Origin: Coprinus comatus
Taxonomy: Eukaryota; Basidiomycota; Agaricomycetes; Agaricales; Agaricaceae
DNA: 64,000 bases
Reading direction: 5' to 3'
Assembly: GCA_034638255.1 (NCBI GenBank)
Contig: JAWPGT010000002.1
Location: 1,736,001-1,800,000, forward strand
Under the pieces are notes generated by a model. That model searched no databases. It was not told the DNA's origin and saw only the letters and a list, made by a program, of their open reading frames with translations. Below, piece by piece: positions 30,901 to 42,308 of the stretch. How positions within the stretch are numbered: position 1 is the first letter of the stretch; every line of letters begins with the position of its first letter. The position numbers and the translations under genes are program-made.

Positions 30901-31883
30901 GAAAATGAAGAACGTCTACTTGTAGGAAAATTCTCTTTGAGGTGATATCCCTCGATATCCAAAACAACATCTAAAGAGGATTAAGACTGAAATGGAATAC
31001 TAATCGAATGAACCCATACCATGATGATATTCAACTTCAGGACTCTCAACATTCTCGCTTAGATTTTTTAAGGCTTCATCAACCCGCTTATCCTGTTCCT
31101 CCATCTCTGGGGTCGGACTTCGGGAAGGGGGTGGTGAAGGGAGACCCAAGGTCTTGGAAGATTCTTCGTTATTGATTGTACTATGTGAGCCATAACGACG
31201 AATAAAAGGTGGTCGGTGAAATGTCTGTTTGGGTGTAATATTAGTGTCGTAACGCCCCTCTTCTTCTGCCTTCCCTTTTCTACTAGATCCGGTACCAGCG
31301 TCTAAGTCAAAGTAGTCTGGTTCCTGGGGCGTCTCGGAGTTCAAGTTGGCTTCCCCAATGGTTTCCGGCAATACTCCTGACTGGATCTCTGAATTTTGGG
31401 GAAGATCTTCTAAGTCTGGCTTGGCACCGAATCGTGTCGTGGTGTTGTCTATCTGAGCAGCGGTAGTAGCAGTAGTTTCTTCTTCTGGCCTTGTGGGTTG
31501 GAGTAGAGGTGAAGTAATCAGCTCATCTGGAACATCTTCGTCTGTCTCGAAAACGAAGAATGCCTCGCCTGCCTCGCCGATCTTCATGCTGTAAGGAATT
31601 GGTTGGCCATTGACAGAGACATTGACCTATATACAGGATGAGCTTGTAATACATCGGAAAACGACATACGCACTTTTTTCTCACTGGGCCTCAACACTTG
31701 CCACTTTCCAAAGCGAACATGAAAAGGAGAACACGCGAGTTCTGTTTCGCCATTGCTGCCAGGCCGTTGGATTACAATGACGTCGATTGCACCGGTCAAG
31801 GTGGAAGGGTTGATCGGGGGCAATTCCTTGTAGTACTGGTACGGTGCGCTTATTGCATTAACAGCACCACGTATGTAATTCAT
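27950..31883 (-). CDS. PAH1: Lipin-type phosphatidate phosphatase (PAH1/SMP2/Ned1)
   Basis: This Mg2+-dependent phosphatidate phosphatase converts phosphatidate to diacylglycerol at the ER and nuclear membrane. It is multi-exon, of roughly 1,200 residues. The N-LIP domain starts [12 protein letters not shown] and continues across an intron to [17 protein letters not shown] long, acidic, Ser-rich linker follows. The catalytic C-LIP/LNS2 domain has the HAD motif DIDGT followed by the helix [19 protein letters not shown], then [16 protein letters not shown] and [18 protein letters not shown]. The end is acidic with a run of Asp/Glu codons near 28100-28160. All catalytic residues expected of the family are visible. 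The linker is probably heavily phosphorylated, as in yeast Pah1 (inference). Confidence 0.95.
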
Positions 31884-32522
31884 GGCTCAGCAGGGGAGGA
31901 ATGGTGGAGTAGGAGCCTTGGATGTTCGGTGGTTATTTATGTATCAAGTGTCCACAGTGACAAATACCGCACACGGTCGGTCCTACCTTCATGTGATTCA
32001 TTTTCCTCCTTGAAACGTTCGACCTTTGGGCCATATTCTACTCTGTTCTGAGCTGTCCAAATCTCTGCCAGCCACTGAACCTGAGCAGGTGCTCATTCAC
32101 GCTTGGGTACTCATATTGACAAGCATCTCCCTCTGAATATGGTCACAAGTTCACCCCTCGTGTCAAGCTTTATTTCGACGACTACTGTTCCGTCTTGGAA
32201 GCAAAGGAATGACCGGCCTAACTCGCCGAGTCAAAGCTAGAAGTACTAACGAGCACGTTCTCGGGCTCATCTATTCTGCACACACACAGATGATACTCTG
32301 GGTTTAAGAAGCGCACCATCGGTGAATTTGCACCGGTTTTACTTCGAGCACGTTTGCGGACTCGATCCTTAAGACATCCTAGAACTTGCTGCAGAAGATC
32401 ACTCTGTTCTTGTTATACTTGTGAGATTCTATTCAGTGTACATTATACGATACCGATTAATTATAGCCATAAAGTACTTTGCACCCAACTTGTATCTGCC
32501 TTTTCGAGCGGAAACGAGCTCA
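31884..32522. other. intergenic region, no gene seen
   Basis: About 640 nt upstream of lipin (minus) and the small plus-strand ORF that follows. It serves as the divergent promoter region if the small ORF is real. No motif, repeat or RNA structure was recognised. Confidence 0.5.
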
Positions 32523-32955
32523 ATGACGTTAATTGAACCTCCTTTATTATTAACTTGTGTCTCCTCCTCCTGCACTTCAACCCCCTACAACGACTATGGA
32601 CATGAGCACTTCCAGTCTCAACAACCCAGCAAACTTGCAAGTTCTCTTCAGCATTCCAATATATCATCTACATATGTCACATTTAGGGGCTCAAAGCAAG
32701 GACTGGACGGATATCATAACTCTCTTTTGCAACATCAGAGATACATAGAAGCCCTGCGAGCAGACTCCGAAGAATTACTCCAGAAGATCACGGTTCGTTC
32801 TCGTATATCCAAGGTTAAATTGCATACTTGAATTCTGGATATAGGTGACACCCCAAGCGCTAGGTGACCCTCCTATGGCTCAGAACAGGAGTAAGGATCG
32901 ACTCAGCGTATCTGAATACATGTGCTATCTCATGAGCATGTATTCACCATCTTGA
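32523..32955 (+). CDS. small unrecognised protein (tentative, two exons)
   Basis: I do not recognise this gene. An open frame at 32523-32792 joins, by a 52-nt GT-AG intron (32793-32844), to a second exon that stays open to TGA 32953-32955, giving 126 residues. The middle part is helix-like (LLQHQRYIEALRADSEELLQ) and the last part ends in SVSEYMCYLMSMYSP. The donor is gttcgt, which is weak. The first Met is uncertain because the frame is open upstream to 32421. The helical segment and orderly splice suggest a real small gene, possibly a coiled-coil complex subunit, but no family can be named. Confidence 0.4.
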
Positions 32956-33151
32956 CACATGGTTCGAGGGGGAGCATTTCTTGCGTTTTGTTAAAGATTG
33001 TCATTTTGTACTGATTATAATGTGAACGCTTGCGGGGACCATGGATACCTTTTGTGTGTATTGGATCTTAGAAATAGATGGAAAGCGCAAACATGTCCAT
33101 CTATACGCGTCGAAATAACAACAAGACATTGTTTAGGACTTATTACTCGTT

Positions 33152-33716
33152 CTAGTGGTGGGCAGCTTCGTGATCGTACACAGGCCTGATTTCGGGCTGC
33201 AGAAGAGCTTTGTGAACATATTGTTGAGATACGGCGGATAGCAACAATACATACAGGAGTGTTGCGTTCCCTAACAAAAAATATGAGCTTTGTAAACAAT
33301 GCGAAAAAGCACTTTAGAACACACCATTTAGTTCCACCGGGAGCAGTGGGGGCTGGAATAATTGGACAATAGGTCGTAACAAATTCAAACCAACAGAACC
33401 TTCAAGTACTCACCAACATAAGGGTCTGGGTGTCTCCTCTCATACAAGTCCCTCTCCGCCTTTTGCAGAATCTCAGCGAGTGCTCGAGGGTCGGACACAT
33501 TACTGTACGTGGAAATGTGGCATGAGCAATAGGAAATAACCCGAGGCCAAGGTAAGGACTGTACCGGTTCTTGTCGAACTCTGCTCGAATCAGGAGAGCC
33601 TGTTCCCGCCATAGGGGCCTGTTAATAGACCAGTCGAGGGCGTTGTTGAGGTAACGCCTATACAGTGACTTGACATAGAGCCTGTGTGCTGAGGAAAAGG
33701 GAGCGGTGGCGGACAT
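33152..33716 (-). CDS. NADH dehydrogenase (complex I) subunit B22/NDUFB9, LYR family
   Basis: This is an accessory subunit of mitochondrial complex I. Five exons (introns 33197-33254, 33271-33324, 33353-33413, 33503-33564) give 109 residues. The start MSATAPFSSAHRLYVKSLYRR contains the LYR motif. It is followed by the helix DWSINRPLWREQALLIRAEF, LAEILQKAERDLYERRHPDPY and the family block APGGTKWERN, ending HEAAHH. One exon is only 16 nt (33255-33270) and another 28 nt. All phases agree, so the microexons look genuine. The upstream ATG at 33998 in the same open frame is not needed. It is divergent from RRN3, sharing a 416-nt promoter. Confidence 0.9.
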
Positions 33717-34132
33717 GGCGTTTTTCGGAAACTGGAGAACAACTGTGTCGGTGGTGGTGTTCAGCTTATGTAAGCACCCATCAGCGAGCAGCCCTGGCTT
33801 GGAGTCAACCTTCACGTTGAGGGATATTAAATTGGATACAGCTGGAGAATAACAATAGAACAGTAGTGACTCTGAGACTGAATATTCTGGTGTTTTATTG
33901 GGAGTGAAGAGTATGAGGTATTGTGGACAAGTGGGAGATATGTGATGCTTAGCTAATGAATCAGAAAATATGGGAAGGACAGTTGCTGCTGTGCTCATTA
34001 ATCAAGGACGACGATGGACCCACACTCCCGCCGTTCACAGTTCAACACCCGCGGTCCAAAGTCTGGTCCTCCTCCTTCTCTCATCACACACTAACTACCA
34101 TTCCAAAACCCATCCTTAACACCTTTTCTTCC
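33717..34132. promoter_or_regulatory. divergent promoter, complex I subunit / RRN3
   Basis: This 416-nt gap lies between the divergent starts of the complex I subunit (minus) and RRN3 (plus). Both upstream frames run open into it but contain no better start. No specific factor sites were identified. Confidence 0.45.
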
Positions 34133-37019
34133 ATGCCCCCGCCGTCCACAACATCGGTAGCCAAGAAGAAAACATCGTCAAACCCAACGGTTTCTTCCTC
34201 AGCCCTCCTGGTGCGAAGACCTATTGCAACAAACTCACGCATCAAACGCAATGAAAACTACAGGAAGGACATGTACCTTGCCTTTGTAAACAATGCTCTC
34301 GAACAAAAACTAAATGTGCGTCAATCACGACGCTCGTCTGACTCCTTTAACCCTTTAACCCTTTATTCCTTAGGGGAACTCTGAACCTTTTGACGAGCTG
34401 GTCAACCAATTCAATCCAAAACATCGCTCAGACCCGTCGTCAACAGATACCTCGACCTCACTGCGAACATGGATACTTGCACTAACCCATGTTGTCTCCC
34501 GTCTTGACCGTGCTCATTCAAACCTTGTGGAGGCTGTTGTTAATATGCCCTGGACAACCCTTGACTCTGCATCTGTCAAATCATATACTGTGTTCATTGG
34601 GATGCTTCTCTCTGCCAGGCCCGAATATCTCTCCTTAGTGCTGGGTAGAATCGCCCATGGTTTCACCTTCCGTGCGTCCTTTCGTCTCCCGTGCAGATAT
34701 AACACACAATAACCCATTATTACATGCAAATCAAATAGAATCCGGACTTCAAACACTTTCACAAGCCTTTCCGGAGAGCTCGGCCAGTCCTATTACTCGT
34801 CGTGTGATCTACGACAGACTACATTATCTCTTACAACACCTTTTATCTCTTATTCCTACCCTTCCCTCTACTCTCCAGCCCCTTCTTGTGCGCAATTTTC
34901 CTCATAAAAGACAAAACCAACTTGCCCAATCCACATATATTCGCAATCTTCTTCGAGTATCTTCCTATTGTCCTGAATTGTCCGAAAAAATATTAGCTAC
35001 CATTGTTGACAGAGCTATTCAAATTGATGTATGCTTCCTCTTTGATCTCACATTATAGTGTAGAAACTGACCCCTGTTTTTCAGGTTGAAATTCAGGTAG
35101 AGCTCGAGGAAATAGAGGATGACGAGGCCCTCGAAGACCAACCTCTCTTTGAGATTGACCCATTTGATATGATTTTGGGTCAAGAACCCGATTCCTCCGA
35201 TGTATCTGATATTGAAGATTCAGACGACAACGCAGGTGATGACTTCAGTGATTTGTCTTCTGATTCTGGCGACGACCAACATGTTGAAATACCGACAAAT
35301 GTCAAACACATTCAAGATATGGTCAAAAAGCTTGATGGTATTCTGACTTTGGTATTTGAACATTTTAAGAGGACACATATAGCCGCCTCAAAAGGACCAG
35401 ATGCAAAACCCAAAGACACTAGCACATCTCGCCCATCAACACCTCCGGAACTTCCATTTCTCCCCCCTCTACCCCCTTTGCCTTCCGACTTGCCACTTCC
35501 CTCACCGATCATACCCTCCTCACCAAGTTTTGCATATCTCAACAAGGTATCCCAACCGACATCTACGTCCGAAGCACCATCTTCTACGATTCTAACTGCA
35601 TCTTCTCAGCAAGTATTGATTAACGCAATGCGAACACAGTTCAACGCTCTCCTTGCGATTTTCGACCGAACAATCCTCCGTACTTTCAAATCACGCTATA
35701 CACAGTTCTTAATCTTCTGGTATACATCCCTGGACCCGGAATTCGCAGATATCTTCCAAGGAATGTTAGTTGAACGTGCCTTGTTCGATTCCTCGCCTTC
35801 CATCTCAATTCCTTTACAACCCCCTGAAGAAGAAACTCCTCTCATGTCTTCGGGATCAGGATCAAGCACAATTACACGAGCAGCTGCAGCGTCATATATT
35901 GGTTCATTTGTTAGTCGCGCTTCTTTTGTAGATAGAGATGGTGCTAGAAGAGTTGTTTCAGTACTTTGTGAATTCCTGCGAGCTCATTTGGAGGAGGTGG
36001 AAGAAGCTGTAAGAACGATGTCGTCTATTGTACTCGTTGGTGGTCCACAACATACAGTGTTTTATGCTGTTGCACAGGCGGTGTTTTTGATCTTTTGTTT
36101 TAGGTGGAGAGATTTGATGGCAATGGGGGATGAAGAAGAAAATGAAGGTGATGTTTCTTTGGTGGCAAACATAAATGTTACTTCTGGTGGTGTTGGAAAG
36201 CATAAAAAGTGGATGCCAGAGTTGGATGTGTTACAACGAGTTGTGAATAGTGTGTTAAATCCTCTTAGGGTGTGTGCTTTTTTTCATGAAAATAATGTTA
36301 TGGATTAACAATGTTACGCTTGCTCGTGATTTATATAGGTCTGTTCTTCAAGTGTCGTCATGCAATTCGCTCGTGTTGCACAAGCAACTGACTTTATCTA
36401 TTGTTACACCATACTCGAATCAAATAAACGAATGGACTATAGTGGTTCATCAAATTCAAACTCAAATAGTATAGGAGGAGTGGGACAACGAAATCAACAT
36501 GTTTCTTCATCAAATCTTTTAACCCTGAAGAATGAAATGTCATTAATAACTACAGAACTTAATACGTTTTTCCCTTTTGATCCTTATAGATTACCGAAAT
36601 CTGCAGTTTTTATTAGGGATGTTTATAGAGAGTGGTCAAGTGTTGCTATTGATTGATGAATCGGATGAAGATGAAGATGAAGATGAAGGTGAAGATTTGT
36701 CTAATGGGGATGATACGGATTATGGAATTGGAATACCTAGTTCATCACCGGAAGTGGATAGAGGGAGGTATTTGACTATACCACGATCTAGTAAGAGTGG
36801 GAATAGGAATGGGAGGGAGGGCAGTGATAATGATAGTGATGGTCTTGGAGAGAGTTTGGAACAGATGAGTATCAGTCCTAGGCAGTTTGGTGGGTTTGGA
36901 GTTACCACAACACAACTATGACTAGGAAAGGTTCTACTAGTATTGATGCCGGTGCTGGTGCTGGTGCTGGTGCTTCTGGTTCATCGATGATGTCGGTGTC
37001 TATGGAGTTTGCTGGGTGA
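34133..37019 (+). CDS. RRN3: RRN3, RNA polymerase I initiation factor (frame break before acidic tail)
   Basis: Rrn3/TIF-IA bridges RNA polymerase I to the rDNA promoter core factor and is the growth-regulated step of rRNA synthesis. Exons 34133-34315, 34374-34671, 34739-35028, 35085-36269 and 36339-36656 give 757 residues ending in YREWSSVAID. Conserved blocks include CPELSEKILATIVDRAIQID, the acidic stretch after it, LNPLRVC and VVMQFARVAQATDFIYCY. After TGA 36654-36656 another frame continues with an acidic Asp/Glu run and LEQMSISPRQFGG. It could splice (36894-36940) to GAGAGAGASGSS and stop at 37017-37019. This looks like the usual acidic tail put out of frame, at a short repeat ATTGATTGATGA (36648-36659). 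The end given includes that tail. Confidence 0.9.
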
Positions 37020-37601
37020 AAGCGTGTACTTTATGTTATCACCCTTGTTTGTTTTATTTGTTTGAAGTACCAACTCCATGGTTTCTTCGCGTTTCTAGAA
37101 CTTGGATAATTTCAGCATACCCGAAGATCCTTTATGGTTGTCAATATTCAAACGCGCGCTAATCTGTCATTTTGAAGAATCAGAATTCGAACAACGAATA
37201 ACTATATGTCCCAACTTATCATCTTCGTTTTTGTTTCGCATGGTCGTACATATTCAGTTAAAACTGGCGCCACAAAAACGTTGTTTAAATATCCTTTCCA
37301 GAGATTGGTGAAAACTAGGTTGAGCACGTCTACCTAGTTTGTCTATCAATAGCAATCCACCTCCCATGACAGAATTTCAGCGCTCATACAACCGCTTTTA
37401 CCGTTTCAACAGCATAATTTTATCCGAATTTGTCGGGGCTATGACAGAATTCTCTCGCATATAATCAACCTCAATGTTTGATGATAGCACTAATCTGTTA
37501 TACTTCTATTCTCATGCCTTCCTCATGCTCATGGAAACCTTACAAAAAGAGGGCGAGATTCGGAGAAATGCTAGCGAAAGCTCTTTCCTTCCTTTTCCCA
37601 G
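37020..37601. other. intergenic region, no gene seen
   Basis: About 580 nt between RRN3 and the patatin-like gene. Contains only short frames. Presumably the RRN3 3' UTR and the promoter of the downstream gene. Confidence 0.5.
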
Positions 37602-39804
37602 ATGTCTATTATAGTCACTCTTGAATCTGTTCAGACATACAAGCCACTGAGTGTAGAGTCTTGCGAACCTGGATGCTATCAAGTTAGCAGTCCACCCAAA
37701 CGCGAATTTCACGTTGGATCTACGAACTCCGATGTCCAATATAAAAAATGGTTTACTACTCCAGTAAGTTTCAAATCTTTCAGAATCAGCGAACTAAAAG
37801 TCATTTTTATATACTTTACAATCATTAGGCTCTCAAAGACAAGATGATCAGACACATAAAGTATATAACAGTATTTGCAGAGTTACATGATCAAGGTTTT
37901 TGCAGCGACAGGAGCGCCGGTGCTTGGACTTGGCTTGAGCTTTGTATTTATCAGAAACCAGAAGACAGGATGCCAATGACAGAGAAGGGTTTGCAATTGG
38001 TTTGGAAGTGCCTCCAACAGCCAGCTGTAGTGAAGGAGTATACATGGGTATGATTGATCAACCTCCTTCTCTTTTTCTCCTTCGATTTCACACTCTTTGG
38101 GTTATAGCAAAATGGGAGTGTGTACTCGGCGACGGATGGCAATAACATTTGCGGATACTTGGAAGTAAGTAAACAAAGATGTTTAGCTGACTGTATATTA
38201 TATACACACTTATAACGAACGTTTTTAAGGAAGGAAATGCCATTGGAATCCGACTGTGCAGCCGATTCCCAGGATGGGAAATAAGTGCGAGGAATGGATA
38301 CATTGTAATCGTTCTTGGGCAAGAGACAAGTATGTCATTTCCTAACACCACGACGATCCTGTACTTAACATTCATCTAGTCCTCAGGGATCGCTCTTCAT
38401 TATATCAGTCCGCGCGTTATGCAACAAATACCGAGATTATAAATGATACTCTGCAAGAATTCGGGAATATAACGCATCACACTAAAACGCCACAACGGTC
38501 AGAGCCACACCCAGAATTTTAGGTGACGCTGGTGCTATTGACTCTGATCCATCGCGTGTCCTTTCCTTTGGTAAGGTTGTACGTTTTGTATCAAGGGTTT
38601 TCCGAGGCTTATTAGTAGTACATGATTGGTTTAACTAGATGGTGGAGGTGTCCGCGGACTCATGTCGCTTTATATGCTAAAAGCTGTCATGGAAGAGGCT
38701 GCACCTGGGAAAAAACCTTGTGAAGTATTCGATATGATTGCGGGTACAAGTACTGGAGGGTAAGTTTCAAGATAAGCATACATTTTGAGACTGAAGGAAT
38801 ACTTATATACCACGTAGTCTGATTGCGATCATGCTCGGACGGCTTGAAATGACGATTGAAGATTGTATTCAAACTTATCAACAGCTTTCCAAAGAGATAT
38901 TCAAGGCTAGATTTTCCATCAAAGATATATTCAAGGGAGCTATACGTGGTTATGACTCATTACATGTGGAGAGAGTACTCAAGAAATTTGTCGAGGACAG
39001 AACGGGGGAGGAAGACACTCTTTTTGTGGACGACTCGAAGAAATGTAAAATGTATGATTATTTCCTCCTAACTACCCTGATGCTTCATTTTTTTTATTTG
39101 CAATAGTCTCGTTACGGCTTTTGCAGCAAAGAAAGGCCTGGTTTGTCTTCGTTCCTATACACATACACCGCGTCCCATAAACAACGAAGCCGTGGTGGTG
39201 GACACAGCCAAATTCAGGATATGGGAGGCCGCGCGAGCTACCTCGGCGGCACCGACATATTTTCTCCCTTGTAGAGTTGATGGGGTGAAATATGTTGATG
39301 GAGGTTTGGCGGCAAATAATCCTACAGGATGGCAAGTCTGTTTCATTGTACTTGACAAAATACACTATTTTAAACAAGTTCCTTAGGTTGTTGAATGAAG
39401 TATTGGATGAATATGATCACGTTCACAAAATAACTTCTTTCTTGAGCATTGGTACGGGAAACTCTCCAAATGCACCAGTAGCCAACATTTTTCGACTCGC
39501 GGCATTCATCAAAGGCATTTCTGGAGCGGCAACAGAAACTCAGTTGACACACTTGTTATTCAAGAATGTCATCAATTTATGTGTCGCGGAACCGGGGGTA
39601 AAGAAGTATTGGAGATTAAATGTTAATATTGGGAACCCAAAACCAACAACTAGCAACCTCGACGTTGAGTCAGTGGTGGCACAGATTGCGAATTTGGATG
39701 ACGTGGAGGCTATGGGTAAATTTTATCCCATTGTGAAGAAATCTCTGGAAGAGCAGAGTGACATTGTTCAGGAGGTTATACAATCTTTGAGAGTCAATGT
39801 TTAG
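37602..39804 (+). CDS. patatin-like phospholipase with unrecognised N-terminal region
   Basis: This is a predicted cytosolic or membrane-associated acyl hydrolase of the patatin/iPLA2 family. A ten-exon model is open for 554 residues with every splice phase matching. Introns: 37764-37828, 38048-38107, 38165-38229, 38330-38379, 38453-38514, 38571-38638, 38760-38817, 39052-39106, 39332-39386. The patatin part starts at about residue 205 with the oxyanion loop [10 protein letters not shown], the nucleophile elbow GTSTGG (Ser about 260), and the catalytic Asp in VDGG (about 405), so the dyad is complete. The first 200 residues match no family I know and contain [20 protein letters not shown]. Two introns (38453 and 39332) need GC donors. 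The gene could instead be two genes, but then the phospholipase would lack its oxyanion loop. Confidence 0.75.
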
Positions 39805-40746
39805 TGAATATCTGTAGTGGCAGCCGCCAACGACTTGCTTGTTGCAAGGTGGAATATATGTTTTTTTCTTGATTATCTTGAACTTTCAGTGTTTAATTTG
39901 ACCATAACCCAACTGTATCATAGCCTGAATATCGAATAACCCTGTGACAAAGATAGAATTCGCAACCGCAACAGCTGATAATCAAACGGGGGGATCTTCA
40001 TTTAATTAATGGGGTACCTCTTGATGAGATGTGTAACACCACTCCGGATGATAACAATCTCAGCCCCTACTGTTATTGACAGTGATAGGAATTGGCAGAT
40101 TGGCAAGTTGGTATACTAGTTAGTGTCTTACATTCATTCATTAACTCAGGACTTAGCATTTACTGTCTTAAAATATCGAGCCGATATGCTTCAAGATATG
40201 ACGACGAAGAGACGGCGGACACTGGCGCTGTGTTTACATTGAAATGTTTTGAGACTAGTTTACTCTGGAGGCGCAGTTTCGGAGACGTTGCACACTACTG
40301 AAGCAGACAGAGACCGTTCCCGAGAATGATTTTAAATTTGGCCTACTGATTAAACCCCTTGTATGAGCGTTGATGAATAGACCGGGTTTGAAGCTTGCAG
40401 CTTAAGATACTTCTTCATTACTTTGTGCGATCTTTTTCTCCGAACTACAGTGTAGTAAATGAATGCGTGTGAACTACAGTGTACTCCATCAAAATTGTGA
40501 TTTGAAGAACTTAGTCCCCATCATCTTTCCCCTCTGACTACATTGTCGTCGCTTGCTCATGAAGTGTCAAGTATAGATACATGTCAACACCGGGTCAAGT
40601 ACATCCACTGTGTACAGCGAACAGACAAGGGAAACCATAAACATGGTACCAGGGAACATTGGGCACATGTATTCATTCTAAACCCTTAAATTCTACCTTT
40701 TCTCAGAGTTGGGGGGAATATCTGTACATCTCTCTTTCTTCAAGCC
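39805..40746. other. intergenic region, no gene seen
   Basis: About 940 nt between the phospholipase and the first 7-TM gene. A 13-nt sequence, GAACTACAGTGTA, occurs twice within 40440-40475. No gene, RNA or transposon signature was seen. Confidence 0.5.
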
Positions 40747-41920
40747 ATGTCTGCATCTCCCATAGGTGGAGAATTGGCTCCGATACACCTCCAGGTCGCG
40801 GTTCCTTTCACGGTTGGCCTTGGTCATGGAATATATCTCTGCACTTTTGTATTCTGTGTACGATGGTTACTTTTCGCTGATGAAGGGTGGAAAATTCGAC
40901 GTTACATAAACTGGCCTGCAGTCGTGGTTACATTTACCATCCTTGCTTTGAGTTTTGCATGGACAGTCGCGGACCTAAAGAACATCATGGATGCTGTGTA
41001 TCATGCCACAGTACACTCTCCCGATGTCCCATATGTTCCTAAACCTTGGATACTTATCATTCGAGTAAGTTGTAACGATGTCCCTTTCCTCAAGGTGCTC
41101 ACGGAATTAAACCAGTGCACGGCCGTAAATATCACCGTTCTCTTGACAGACTCCGTTTTGGTGCGTCAAATTAAACCTAAACGAAAGCCTATTGATTGTC
41201 AATCCTGGCAGATATACCGATGCTGGGCTCTTTACGAACGCAAATTCCGAATAATTATAATCCCATGCGTTTTATGGTTAGGAGGACTTACGTGTAGCAT
41301 TCTACGCTTATACCTCCAGATCGTGCAAATCAATGACCCTTTCTCCAACCCATACCCATGGGCGGATGTCAACATGAGTGTTGGCCCAGGGATCGTGCTT
41401 ACACCATTCTGGGGCTCGACATTGGTGCTTGGTGCATATTGTACTAGTAAGTCCGTATATTCTATTCCCCGGAAACATCTATTAATACTTGATAGGTTTT
41501 CTAATACGACGCATATATCAAGTCACAAAGATATATGAGCGTGCTTCTTGCCAAGATTTTCGCTTGATTATGCGTATATTTGCTGAATCAGGCACACTTT
41601 ACCTTTCTACCACCCTCGTCAATTTTATCGTTTGGTTTACGAGTAATAATCTCGCCATTCAGGTCACCACAAGAATAGTGGGTGATGATCAAGATGATTG
41701 TTTATCTATTCTACCTATTAATGATCATTATCAGAACCCCGCCGTCATCGGCATCGCTTTTAACCTGATACTCATACGTGTTGGTTGCAACAAAGCTAGA
41801 GAAGCGTTGAAGTCGGAAAACACAAAGACAGAACAGATATCAACTCTGATGTTTCATACATCTGTGCTGAACCCATCCATCGGTGATGCACAAAGCATTG
41901 AGGGAACCTTCGTAGATTAG
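40747..41920 (+). CDS. seven-transmembrane protein, unknown function, copy 1
   Basis: A fungal polytopic membrane protein of 321 residues from five exons (introns 41065-41115, 41161-41211, 41447-41495, 41678-41734). About seven hydrophobic helices are visible. The first is GLGHGIYLCTFVFCVRWLLF, and later ones include VTFTILALSFAWTVA and IIIIPCVLWLGGLTC. Conserved features shared with the neighbour are FADEGWK after helix 1, TDSVLIYRCWALY, GPGIVLTPFWGS and NPAVIGIAFNLILIRV. Topology resembles the receptor-like 7-TM families expanded in agaricomycetes, but no ligand or G-protein motif can be shown. The downstream gene is a clear tandem paralog with identical intron positions. Confidence 0.8.
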
Positions 41921-42308
41921 TCTACCTTGCACTAATAAATAATGATGTCGGTGAATCAATTCCAACAGGTGGTGTCAAGGTTGGATTGATTCCCGAAACT
42001 GGAAGGTTCCGCATCCACCATCCACCTTCTTGGTCCGAAGAGGAGGTAAAAAAACGTCTTTAGTGCTTTAATGACAACAGTTTATTGCATAGGTATTGAC
42101 ATGTCTACTACGTACGAGTAGTAAGGACCCTCGTTTTGATCCACATGAACTTTGCGTAAACTCGTACCCCATCTGGAGATGGTGGTATGGTATGATTTCC
42201 GTCCTTAAATAAAGGATCTAGGTTGGAAGACCCTATGTGACTTCTCCACACCTACAGTCGTCTGTCGCCCACTCACTCTCACGGGCTACCCTTTCTCTCA
42301 GCAACCTA
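41921..42308. other. spacer between tandem 7-TM genes
   Basis: A 388-nt spacer with an imperfect inverted repeat at 41953-41992 (14 and 13 nt arms, one-base difference) just after the first gene's stop. The right part is the promoter of the second gene, with an AT-rich TTAAATAAAGG near 42207. Confidence 0.5.

Noticed and set aside
39805..40746. Double GAACTACAGTGTA as a mobile-element footprint
   Set aside because: Two short copies about 30 nt apart with no terminal inverted repeats or target duplication; too little to call.
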